Shown here: positions 42,437-50,900 of the stretch, in pieces
How positions within the stretch are numbered: position 1 is the stretch's first letter
How the letters are laid out: every line of letters starts with the position of its first letter
Source: Oscillospiraceae bacterium
GTDB lineage: Bacteria; Bacillota; Clostridia; Oscillospirales; Acutalibacteraceae
DNA: 64,000 bases
Direction of reading: 5' to 3'
NCBI GenBank assembly: GCA_015065545.1
Contig: SVQA01000002.1
Coordinates: 62,001 to 126,000, forward strand
Program-made: the position numbers and the translations under genes
The notes under the pieces: model-generated
Told to the model about the DNA's origin: nothing
Databases searched by the model: none
Seen by the model: the letters and a program-made list of their open reading frames with translations, nothing else

Positions 42437-44203
42437 TTAGTAATCTACGCTGGTACCTTCCCAATTGCTGAAATCTCTGCCGGGACCGGTGATAGTGTAT
42501 TTCCATACCTTGTTGGGATTTTGACCGATAGTGCTGAAATAGTGAGTTCTTACTGTGTTTTCGCCTTCTTTTATGTCAGAGTAAGCTTTGCCATAGTAGC
42601 GCTCGGTTTGAAGCCCTGCAGACTTAACGATTGTAGCCATAAAGTTGTCCTGAGATACCTGTGCCGTGCTTGTCTTAAGAGGTGTGCCGTACTCGCCGCT
42701 TTCTTTTACAAGCAGAGCAGTGAGCTTTTCTTTGCCGTTGTCCTCTTCATAGGGTCTGCTGTCGGTTTCAAGAGCAGCATGGTCGCCTGTAATGATGATG
42801 GTTGCATCTTCGTAAAGGCCTAAACTTTTAAGTTCCTCTAAATACTCGGAGATAAACTTGAACATACCTGTGGTTTGCTGACGATTTGTAGACCTCTCGG
42901 TTCCGTTTTCGTCGTAAACCTCGCAGTTTTCACCCAGAGTGTATGGAGAGTGGCAACCTCTCAGGTGAAGGAAGGTAAAGGTGTTCTGAGAGGATTGGGT
43001 GGATAAGCTTTCTTCTTTGAACTGTGCGTAGTACTCAGCATCTGAAGTTTCTGAAAGAACATACTGAGGATTGTCGCCTAAATGAGTAACAAGATTGTTA
43101 AGTCCGGATTCGCTGACATCGATATTAGCCTTGGCAACCTCGGGTGCCCAGAAGTAAGCGGCAAGGGCGAAGATGTTTGCGGCAAGTCTGGGCTTGGAAA
43201 CAGTATATCCTTCGGTTGCAGTAGTGTTTGATACCTTATCGGCAAGGACACTTGCGTTTGTGTAGCCGTCGGTCATGGGTATGTAAAGATTGATTTTATA
43301 GTTGTTTGCCTTTAAATCAGCCAAAAGAGGAGAGTTTTTATATGCGTCTTCCATATAAGCATCTCGGGAAACAGAGTAATCGTACTCCATACCGGTGAGC
43401 ATAGATGTAACAGCGGGGAAGGTTCTGGGATATTTGGCTATGTTGTCGTTATAGTATGTGAAGCCGTCCAGAGAGTTAAGATACTCGGAGTTTGTTCCCA
43501 TAAACTTCTCGAAATATTCAGCATCAAATCTATCCAAAATAAAAACAATAACATTTTTCTTTTCAGATACCTCAAACATATTGAGGGTTGTGAGATGGGA
43601 CTCACCTAATGAACTGTATGATGAGTTTTCTGTTTCCTGCTGTTTGGAAGAAGCGTTAATACCCTCAATAACAGCACAGCCTGCCTGAGTAACCATAACA
43701 AAAAGAAGACCCAAGGAAACAACAGTGCGGGCGAAGTCCTTTTGATTGCTCATAACAATAAACCAGAAGATAAGGGCGATAACAGCAACCCACATTGCAC
43801 AGTTTACTATCTGTGTAACAGGAGAGGCTGCGGTAACGTTACCGTCACTGGGCATACCCTTAAAGGTGAAGGTGGTGATCATATTCTGGATTCCGCCGAT
43901 TAACGCCAGTGCGGAATAGATCGCAAACAGAACTCTGTGAGCGGTTCCCTTGCATAAGAGCATAGAAACAAAGAGAACTGAGAAAATCAGAAAACAGAGG
44001 CCTGTGTAAAGAGGAGCGAAATCAGAAAAAGAAAACGCCATTCTGTCGGAGATGTGGAAGAAGGAAGTGTAAGCGGATGCAACCAGCATTATAAGAACTG
44101 CTGAGCACACCATAAGAGAAGACAAGACTTTTTTCTTGGTGATCTCGAATTTTTTTGCAAAAGAAACTTTGTTTTCTTTTGCGGTGCTTGTTTTTGCGTT
44201 CAA
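42437..44203 (-). CDS. Membrane sulfatase-fold protein, copy 2
   Basis: The 588-residue protein shares the plan of its neighbour: N-terminal membrane helices, then FILDRFDAEYFEKF, KYPRTFPAVTSMLTG, FTFLHLRGCHSPYT and IIITGDHAALE. The two are clearly paralogous and 32 bp apart, most probably in one operon with this copy first. The start is put at TTG 44203, about 8 bp after AAAGGA. The in-frame ATG at 44212 touches that box. Like copy 1, it probably transfers a phospho-group at the cell surface. Confidence 0.74.
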   Translation of the reverse strand: MNAKTSTAKENKVSFAKKFEITKKKVLSSLMVCSAVLIMLVASAYTSFFHISDRMAFSFSDFAPLYTGLCFLIFSVLFVSMLLCKGTAHRVLFAIYSALALIGGIQNMITTFTFKGMPSDGNVTAASPVTQIVNCAMWVAVIALIFWFIVMSNQKDFARTVVSLGLLFVMVTQAGCAVIEGINASSKQQETENSSYSSLGESHLTTLNMFEVSEKKNVIVFILDRFDAEYFEKFMGTNSEYLNSLDGFTYYNDNIAKYPRTFPAVTSMLTGMEYDYSVSRDAYMEDAYKNSPLLADLKANNYKINLYIPMTDGYTNASVLADKVSNTTATEGYTVSKPRLAANIFALAAYFWAPEVAKANIDVSESGLNNLVTHLGDNPQYVLSETSDAEYYAQFKEESLSTQSSQNTFTFLHLRGCHSPYTLGENCEVYDENGTERSTNRQQTTGMFKFISEYLEELKSLGLYEDATIIITGDHAALETDSRPYEEDNGKEKLTALLVKESGEYGTPLKTSTAQVSQDNFMATIVKSAGLQTERYYGKAYSDIKEGENTVRTHYFSTIGQNPNKVWKYTITGPGRDFSNWEGTSVDY

Positions 44204-44365
44204 AAAAATCATCCTTTCGATATAATAGACTTTTTTACATAAACATACATTATAAACTATATCACAAAGGGCTTTGAAAATCAATATTTACATATATAAA
44301 TGTAATAGAAGGGCAGATACTCTTCTGTAATACAAAAATCTTTTTGAGAAAAATCAAGAAAACCC

Positions 44366-44394
44366 TTGACAAATCCTAATCTTTCGCATATAAT
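44366..44394 (+). promoter_or_regulatory. Promoter of the tRNA operon
   Basis: Perfect TTGACA (44366-44371) and TATAAT (44389-44394) with a 17-bp spacer, 28 bp before the first tRNA. This is the strongest promoter match in the window. Confidence 0.92.
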
Positions 44395-44422
44395 AATTCT
44401 TGCTGATTTTCAGCACATATAT

Positions 44423-44499
44423 GGCGGAATAGCTCAGTTGGCTAGAGCATTCGGTTCATACCCGAAGTGTCGTAGGTTCAAGTCCTATTTCCGCTACCA
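44423..44499 (+). tRNA. tRNA-Met (CAT)
   Basis: A 77-nt cloverleaf: acceptor stem GGCGGAA, D arm GCTC...GAGC, anticodon stem TTCGG/CCGAA with loop TTCATAC, T arm with GGTTCAAGTCC, and encoded CCA. The G1-U72 pair rather than a C1-A72 mismatch points to elongator, not initiator, tRNA-Met. An Ile2 tRNA with the same CAT anticodon cannot be fully excluded. Confidence 0.88.
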
Positions 44500-44503
44500 T
44501 GTG

Positions 44504-44579
44504 TGGCCCGGTGGTCAAGAGGTTAAGACACCGCCCTTTCACGGCGGTAACACGAGTTCGATTCTCGTCCGGGTCACCA
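44504..44579 (+). tRNA. tRNA-Glu (TTC)
   Basis: A 76-nt cloverleaf four bases after tRNA-Met. The anticodon stem is CCGCC/GGCGG with loop CTTTCAC (anticodon TTC), the T arm contains GAGTTCGATTCTC, and CCA is encoded. Confidence 0.94.
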
Positions 44580-44597
44580 TTTCTTTTTTCGTCAGCT

Positions 44598-44683
44598 GCC
44601 GGTGTGGTGGAATGGCAGACACAAGGGACTTAAAATCCCTCGGTAGCAATACCGTACCGGTTCAAGTCCGGTTACCGGCACCA
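44598..44683 (+). tRNA. tRNA-Leu (TAA)
   Basis: An 86-nt class II tRNA with a long variable arm (CGGTAGCAATACCG). Acceptor stem GCCGGTG, anticodon stem GGGAC-type with TTAAAAT loop (anticodon TAA), T arm GGTTCAAGTCC, and encoded CCA. It is the last gene of the three-tRNA operon. Confidence 0.93.
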
Positions 44684-44811
44684 TAATGGTAAAGATTTAA
44701 AGCATCGCATAAGCGGTGCGTTTTTTGTTTTATGGCGATTTTGTAGCGGAGAATCTCTGTGCCCTCCCTTTTAAAATAATTTGCACTAACAATAAAATCA
44801 AGGTAAAAGAA

Positions 44812-44842
44812 AAAACCCGAAACCGTAATGGCTTCGGGTTTT
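44812..44842. terminator. Terminator after rpsI
   Basis: A 10-bp stem (44812-44821 with 44833-44842) with flanking A/T-runs. It ends the minus-strand rplM-rpsI operon, and may also stop the plus-strand tRNA transcript. Confidence 0.8.
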
Positions 44843-44871
44843 GATTTTGAAAATTGCAAGAAATAACAAGA

Positions 44872-45273
44872 TTATCTCTTGGAGAACTGGGGAGCTCTAC
44901 GTGCGCCCTTAAGACCGTACTTCTTACGCTCTTTCATTCTGGGATCACGAGTGAGGAAACCAGCCTTCTTAAGTGTAGCTCTGAGAGCCTCGCTGTCGTA
45001 CTGAAGGAGTGCTCTGGAGATACCGTGACGGATTGCACCAGCCTGACCTGTTACGCCGCCGCCTGCAACTCTGCAAACTACGTCGAACTTTGCGCCTGTT
45101 TCTGTAAGCTCGAGGGGCTGACGAACGATGAGCTTCAGTGTCTCAAGACCGAAGTAATCGTCGATGTCACGATCGTTGATTGTGATTTTACCTGTACCCT
45201 GGTAAAGACGAACTCTTGCTACGGAGCTCTTTCTTCTACCTGTACCGTAGAAATAAGGTGCCTTATCGTACAT
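44872..45273 (-). CDS. rpsI: 30S ribosomal protein S9
   Basis: S9 has 133 residues with the family segments [30 protein letters not shown] and the C-terminal basic tail [17 protein letters not shown], which reaches the P-site tRNA. The start is ATG 45273 after AAGGAGG; an in-frame extension to 45303 overlaps rplM and is rejected. The gene is 17 bp downstream of rplM, the universal order. Confidence 0.97.
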   Translation of the reverse strand: MYDKAPYFYGTGRRKSSVARVRLYQGTGKITINDRDIDDYFGLETLKLIVRQPLELTETGAKFDVVCRVAGGGVTGQAGAIRHGISRALLQYDSEALRATLKKAGFLTRDPRMKERKKYGLKGARRAPQFSKR

Positions 45274-45290
45274 TCTAAATTGCCTCCTTC

Positions 45291-45719
45291 TTACATTTCC
45301 CAAGCCTCAGGCTGCTGTGCCTGATGCTTGTGCTCTGCACCTGCGAACAAACGCAGACGGAGCATCTGTGCTCTGCCCAGTGAGTTAGAGGGAATCATGC
45401 CCTTAACTGCAAGCTCCATAGCCTTTTCGGGCTTTGTAGCCATAAGTGTTTTGTAGTCGGTCTCTTTGAGGTGACCAACATAGCCTGTGTGTCTCTGCCA
45501 CTTCTTCTGAGTGAGCTTGTTACCTGTAAGAACAGCGTCTTTGCAGTTGATAATAACAACATGGTCGCCGCAATCTACATGGGGAGTGAAAGTAACCTTG
45601 TGCTTACCTCTGAGAAGAGTAGCAGCCTCAACTGCAACCTTACCAAGGGGCTTGCCAGCAGCGTCAATCACATACCACTTGCGCTCAACCTCGCCTTTTT
45701 TAGCCATAAAAGTTGACAT
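45291..45719 (-). CDS. rplM: 50S ribosomal protein L13
   Basis: L13 has 142 residues starting [20 protein letters not shown], then [17 protein letters not shown] and [11 protein letters not shown], and ending with [13 protein letters not shown]. All are typical of the protein. It is the first gene of the rplM-rpsI operon, and AGGAGG precedes its start. Confidence 0.97.
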   Translation of the reverse strand: MSTFMAKKGEVERKWYVIDAAGKPLGKVAVEAATLLRGKHKVTFTPHVDCGDHVVIINCKDAVLTGNKLTQKKWQRHTGYVGHLKETDYKTLMATKPEKAMELAVKGMIPSNSLGRAQMLRLRLFAGAEHKHQAQQPEAWEM

Positions 45720-46052
45720 AAGCGATGCCTCCTAAATTAAATACTTTTTTACTGCCCAAGTATAATATCACAGCTTAAAATCAAAGTCAACACTTTTTAA
45801 TAAATATTTTAATGTACCACGTTACATTCTTTTAAATACTCATAAATGCTCCCAAATGCTCCGTTTTTCTCTTTTGCTATTTTTAAAAATTTATAAAAAA
45901 TTATTCCGAAAGGCTCGAAAAAATCCCGAAAACTTCTCACATTTTTTAAAAAATCCTCTTTAATATGGGAAAATAGTGTGATATACTATTATATATAGTC
46001 GGCGTTGTTCCGACGTTTAAGCGAACATTTTAAGGTGAAAGGATGATTTAAT
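45720..46052. other. Divergent promoter region between rplM and the ROK kinase gene
   Basis: A 333-bp AT-rich gap without a credible gene. It holds the strong minus-strand rplM promoter at 45762-45790 and a weaker plus-strand promoter (TTTAAT 45959-45964, TATACT 45982-45987, 17-bp spacer) for the kinase gene. Nothing else was recognised. Confidence 0.6.
45762..45790 (-). promoter_or_regulatory. rplM-rpsI promoter
   Basis: On the minus strand TTGACT (45790-45785) and TATTAT (45767-45762) are separated by 17 bp, a strong vegetative promoter close to rplM. Confidence 0.8.
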
Positions 46053-47012
46053 ATGTATAGACTGGGTATTGACCTGGGCGGTACAAATATTGTGGCAGGT
46101 GTTGTTGACGAAAATTACAACATCGTTGCAAAGGCAGACTGCAAAACTAACGTTCCTCGTCCTGAGACTGAGGTTTGTGACTCTATGGCTGAGGTTGCAA
46201 AGGCTGCTGTTGAAAAAGCAGGTCTTACAATGGAAGACATCAAGAGTGTTGGTATTGGTGTTCCTGGTGCAGTTAACCCCGAGACAGGCATTATCGAATA
46301 TTCCGCTAACCTTTTCTTCCACAACTGGAATGTTGTTGAGATGATGGAAGAAAGACTGGGCACCAGAGTTATTATTGAAAATGATGCAAATGCTGCGGCT
46401 TACGGTGAGTTCCTTGCAGGCTCCGCAAAGGGTGCAAGAAACGCAATCGCAATCACAATCGGCACAGGTGTTGGTGCTGGTATCATCATTGACGGCAAGA
46501 TTTACTCAGGATCAAACTTTGCAGGTGCAGAGATGGGTCACATGGTTATTATCAAAGACGGCAAAGAGTGTGCTTGCGGCAGAAAGGGTTGCTGGGAGGC
46601 TTATGCATCCGCAACAGGTCTTATCAACCTGACAAAAGAGGCTATCCTCAAAGAGAAGCCCGATTTCTCTTATATGCTTTCACTTTGCGACGGCAACATC
46701 GACAACGCAAACGGCAGAACTGCATTTGATGCTATGCGTGCAGGCGATGCTTCCGGCAAGGCTGTTGTTGACGAGTATCTGGGCTATCTTGCTTGCGGCC
46801 TTATCAATGCTATCAACATCTTCCAGCCTGATGTGCTTTGCATCGGCGGCGGTGTTTCCAACGAAGGCGAAACTCTCCTTGCTCCTCTTCGTTCCATTAT
46901 TGAGGCAGAGCGTTATACCAAGCACAACCCCAAGCAGACACAGATTTGCAAGGCAACTCTCGGCAACGACGCAGGCATCATCGGCTCTGCTTTCCTTGAT
47001 ACAGTATATTAA
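46053..47012 (+). CDS. ROK-family sugar kinase (probable glucokinase)
   Basis: The 319 residues show the ATP-binding RLGIDLGGTNIVAGVVD at the N-terminus, the sugar site with ENDANAAAYGEFL, ITIGTGVGAGIIIDG, GAEMGHMVI, and the ROK zinc motif CACGRKGCWEAYAS. Glucose is the most likely substrate because the sequence resembles clostridial glucokinases. N-acetylmannosamine or other hexoses remain possible. It is single, between divergent rplM and a convergent flavin reductase. Confidence 0.88.
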   Translation: MYRLGIDLGGTNIVAGVVDENYNIVAKADCKTNVPRPETEVCDSMAEVAKAAVEKAGLTMEDIKSVGIGVPGAVNPETGIIEYSANLFFHNWNVVEMMEERLGTRVIIENDANAAAYGEFLAGSAKGARNAIAITIGTGVGAGIIIDGKIYSGSNFAGAEMGHMVIIKDGKECACGRKGCWEAYASATGLINLTKEAILKEKPDFSYMLSLCDGNIDNANGRTAFDAMRAGDASGKAVVDEYLGYLACGLINAINIFQPDVLCIGGGVSNEGETLLAPLRSIIEAERYTKHNPKQTQICKATLGNDAGIIGSAFLDTVY

Positions 47013-47032
47013 TAGAAGCTTTAAAGCATAAG

Positions 47033-47064
47033 AAAACACCCGAAGGAAACTTCGGGTGTTTTTG
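47033..47064. terminator. Bidirectional terminator between convergent genes
   Basis: A perfect 13-bp stem (47033-47045 with 47050-47062), GAAA tetraloop and flanking A/T-runs. It serves the ROK kinase gene and the convergent flavoprotein gene. Confidence 0.9.
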
Positions 47065-47075
47065 ATTGCAGAAAA

Positions 47076-47693
47076 TCAGTGGATAAAGTTTGTGCGAACC
47101 ACGGGTTCTTTCTCGGGAATGCCGAACTTTTCTTTGCCGAGAGCGATGCTTTTCATAAGGAAAGCCATATTCTTTGCCAGAGTTCTCATAGACTGAAGTC
47201 CCTCTTCGTCCTGCTCAGCTTCGCCGGGCTTTGCACCGTGAACACTGTTCCAGTACTGGCCGGAGGCGATAGGCATACCGCTTATTGTAAAGAACTTGTT
47301 GAGCTCGTCGAAAGTGGAGGAAAGACCGCCACGGCGAGCAGATACTACAGAAGCGCCAACCTTCATGGTTTTATCAAAGTTTGTGCTGTAGAAAAGTCTT
47401 GTGAGGAATGCCATAAGGGTTGCGTTTGCAGAAGCATAGTAAACAGGGCTTCCTACAACAAGACCGTCGCATTCTTCGAACTTTTTGATAGTGTCGTTTA
47501 CGATGTCGTTATATACACATTTGCCTAATTCGTGACAAGCACCGCAGGCAATGCAGCCTCTGATTTCAAGAGCACCGATCTGGAGGATTTCTACCTCGAT
47601 ACCTTCCTCAAGAAATACTTTTTCCATTTCCTTAAGTGCAACTGCGGTGTTGCCCTTAGCCCGAGGGCTTCCATTAATCATTAATACCTTCAT
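47076..47693 (-). CDS. Flavodoxin-like NAD(P)H-dependent FMN oxidoreductase
   Basis: This 205-residue protein has the flavodoxin-like fold of the NADPH-dependent FMN reductase family. MKVLMINGSPRAKGNTAVAL is the FMN phosphate site, and GLVVGSPVYYASANATLMAF lines the flavin. The Cys motif CIACGACHELGKC (about residues 47-59) resembles iron-sulfur flavoproteins. It would reduce quinones, iron chelates or similar acceptors; the natural substrate is unknown. A good promoter lies upstream. Confidence 0.85.
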   Translation of the reverse strand: MKVLMINGSPRAKGNTAVALKEMEKVFLEEGIEVEILQIGALEIRGCIACGACHELGKCVYNDIVNDTIKKFEECDGLVVGSPVYYASANATLMAFLTRLFYSTNFDKTMKVGASVVSARRGGLSSTFDELNKFFTISGMPIASGQYWNSVHGAKPGEAEQDEEGLQSMRTLAKNMAFLMKSIALGKEKFGIPEKEPVVRTNFIH

Positions 47694-47735
47694 TATAATG
47701 CCTCAATTCTGAATTTTGTGTTTGAGATTGTTAAT

Positions 47736-47764
47736 ATTATATCACAGGATTTTCCAAATTACAA
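47736..47764 (-). promoter_or_regulatory. Promoter of the flavoprotein gene
   Basis: On the minus strand TTGTAA (47764-47759) and TATAAT (47741-47736) are separated by 17 bp. Confidence 0.7.
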
Positions 47765-47797
47765 TTGAATAGAAAAAGATAATTTTTGAAAATGCAC

Positions 47798-47826
47798 TTG
47801 TAATATTTTGTTGCATAATATATAAT
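47798..47826 (+). promoter_or_regulatory. Promoter of the surface protein gene
   Basis: TTGTAA (47798-47803) and TATAAT (47821-47826) are separated by 17 bp. The leader of about 85 nt is AT-rich and ends in a GAGGAGG ribosome site. Confidence 0.7.
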
Positions 47827-47916
47827 AAAATAAAATGGAATAAGTATAATATTTATTAAAAATTTACATATCCGCAAGATATGCTTAAAGGAATTTTTGC
47901 AGAGGAGGTCGTTTTT

Positions 47917-50900
47917 ATGACCGCTAAGAAAGATATTATGAAAAAAGCACTCAGCCTGCTTCTTTGCTGTGCGTTGTGCGTTTGTATTCTGCCCTTTGTG
48001 CAGCTGAAGGAAACTTATGCAACAGGGCAGACAGATACAAGAATAGTTGACCCGTCTACAATGGATGGGTGGAAGAATATTTTTTCTCGGGAGAATATGA
48101 CCACGGAATATGCAGGCGGAATATGGACCGATAAGTCGGTGTTTATTTCGGCAGAAGATTTCGGCGGTGCTATTGCGATGCAGAATGACAAGGAGAATTT
48201 CCTTGTTGCCTTGTCTGCTATTGCTTCCGAGCAGTCGGTTACAGGCTACTCTCAGATCCCTACGGATACGGTATTTGTGCTTGATGTTTCTCGTTCTATG
48301 GGCGAAAACGTGCAGGACGGAGACAACAATAATAATGCAGTGGCAGAGCTTGTAGATGCAACCAATAAGGCTATGGCAACCCTTCTTTCTGCCAATAACA
48401 ATAACCGCGTAGGGGTTGTGCTTTACTCGGGTACATATTCTCCTGATGTTCACGCTGATGCTTCGAACGCTATGGTTTTACTTCCTCTTGGCAGATATGA
48501 GCAGGAGAATAATGCTTTTCTTGAAAAAGATAACCACATTTTTAAGGTAGGAGAGATCCTGCGTACAGCAGAGAGTATCAGAGTGAATGCTTCGGTTACA
48601 TCTGAAGGCTCAGAGGTTCAGCAGAGAGAAAGAGAAGTTTTCGGCGGCGCCTTTATACAAGGCGGCGTTTATGCGGCTTTGAATGAGTTTTTGAATGTAT
48701 CCGACACAGAGATTTTTTCAGGACAGTTCCAGTCCGGCACAAAGCGTCTGCCTGTAATGGTGCTTATGGCTGACGGTGTGGCCACCTCTGCCTCTACAAA
48801 TTATATGGGTACAGAGGGCTCTATCGGTACATCCGATATGGGTGACGGTTCAACTCCTGAGGATGAGCTTAGTACAGCTATTCCCTTTGCAACCCAGCTT
48901 ACCTGCTCCTATGCAAAAGAGAAAATGAAGGAGCATTACGGCAGAGAGCCTTTGTTTTATACTTTAGGCTTTAATGTTAAGAGCACACCTGTGCTTGACC
49001 CCGAAAACACAACAACCGACCTGCACTGGCAGACTTATGACGTTACCGAAACAGGCAGCTTTATGCAGCTTGCCGTAAAGAGTACTTGGATAGCAAGCGG
49101 TTGGTGGGGTGAAGGTCACTGGGACGAAGAGTACAAAACTATTCAGAAAAGCGATTATAGCCTAAACAAAAATTATGTAGACAGATATTTTTATACCGAC
49201 GATGATTTGCCCGGTGCTTTTGGGAATATAACCGACGAAATTATGCGGAAATCTCTTTATTATCCCACTCAGGTTGCGAATGGCAACATTCACCACGACG
49301 GATATGTAGAGTTTATCGACGATATTGGCCAGTTTATGGAGGTTAAGAAGATACACGGAATCCTTCTGGGCGATGTGCTTTTTACAGGCGAAAATGTAGC
49401 AAGCAACTTTATACAGGGCGGTGGCAAGCTTGGTTCCATCGATAAACCCAGCAATCTGGGCGATGAGCTGATTCGTTCTGTTAAGGCAAGGCTTGGAATT
49501 GCAGAAACAAAGAAGGCACAGGAGCTTGTCAGGGCGGCATATATTTCCAAGCAGCTTCACAATGACCTCGTAACAGGTGAGTGGAGCAACTACATCGGTT
49601 GGTATGCCGACGCAGACGGAAAGTTCCTCGGACACGGTACAAGAGAGCTCAAAGACTGCCCGGATGCTGCTGTGTTCTATAATGAGTCTTATGGCTTCTT
49701 GGGCGAGGTAACAGACGGTCATAAAAACAGCGATATGATGTTTGTTTCCGTGCAGGTGCATACACGAATTGCAACGGGCACATCTGCTGTTATTTTCCGT
49801 ATTCCTGCCTCTTTGCTGCCTGTTGTAAGCTATGATGTAACACTTACAGGCGAGAGCCTCAAAGACCCGGGAGATATTACTCTGAATATAAGAGATACCG
49901 TCAAGAAAGACACAGATAATGACGGCGATTTTGACGAAGAGGTTCACGCTTCTCCTTTGCGGCTTGTGTTTGAGGTAGGCCTTAAGGACAAGATAAATGA
50001 GCTTAATGTGTCCGAGGTTACAGGAGAAAATTATAAGTACCAAAAAGATGGCAATTACGATTTCTATGTGAGCCGTTGGAATCCGGAGGATATTAACCAC
50101 GGGTATCCTTCTGTAGCAGAAAACACGGTTTCCTTCTTTACTCCTTCCTCGGATAACGGAAGATACTATTACGAGGAAAACGCAACCGTTTACAGAAAAA
50201 CAGGCGAAGAGTACGTTGCCTACACAGGCGAGATAAGTCCTGCAAATGCAAACGAAACTTTTTATCGTGAGTATGCTGTTTTTGAGCGAATTAACGATAA
50301 TGAGCAGGGTAACGCAAGAATGCACCTGCACTATGAGGAGATGTCAAAAGAAGCATTGGCTGTTGCAAAATCCAACACAGACACAACCTGGTATGTTCCC
50401 AAGGGAACCATACACAGAATGTATCGTGACCACCACATTGGCAAGGGCGGATTTACAGACGAAACAAAAACACAGGTTAATTCCAATGATACCAACACTC
50501 TCCTGTATTCTCATTATTTAGGTGTTGAGCTTACACAGGATGAAAATGGAAACATTTCTTATTATGCTGACGTTGTTCACGGAAATAACGGAAAAATGAC
50601 CATTAAACAAGCTCAGGGGGTAAAGATTTCTGTAGAGGCAGACGTTACTCTTTGGGGAAGAGAAGATGTATTTGCTTTTGAGTTGCTTGATGAAAGTCAG
50701 CTTATTACAGAGCCTCTACGTCTTATAAAAGAAAGTACCGAGGGAGAGCTTACACAGTCTTCTGTTCAGTTTGAAGAGGGTAAGCTGGAGGTTCATCTTT
50801 CTTCGGGCGAGAGTGCGTATCTTATTGATATTCCCGAGGGCGTGCAACTGATTGCAAGAGAGCTTTTGGGTGATAATGATTACAGTGTAAAATCTGTAAA

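Noticed and set aside
49162-50331. A 389-residue minus-strand frame within the surface protein gene
   Set aside because: It is antisense to the VWA/pilin protein and has shadow-type composition (Cys, Ile, Asn and His rich).
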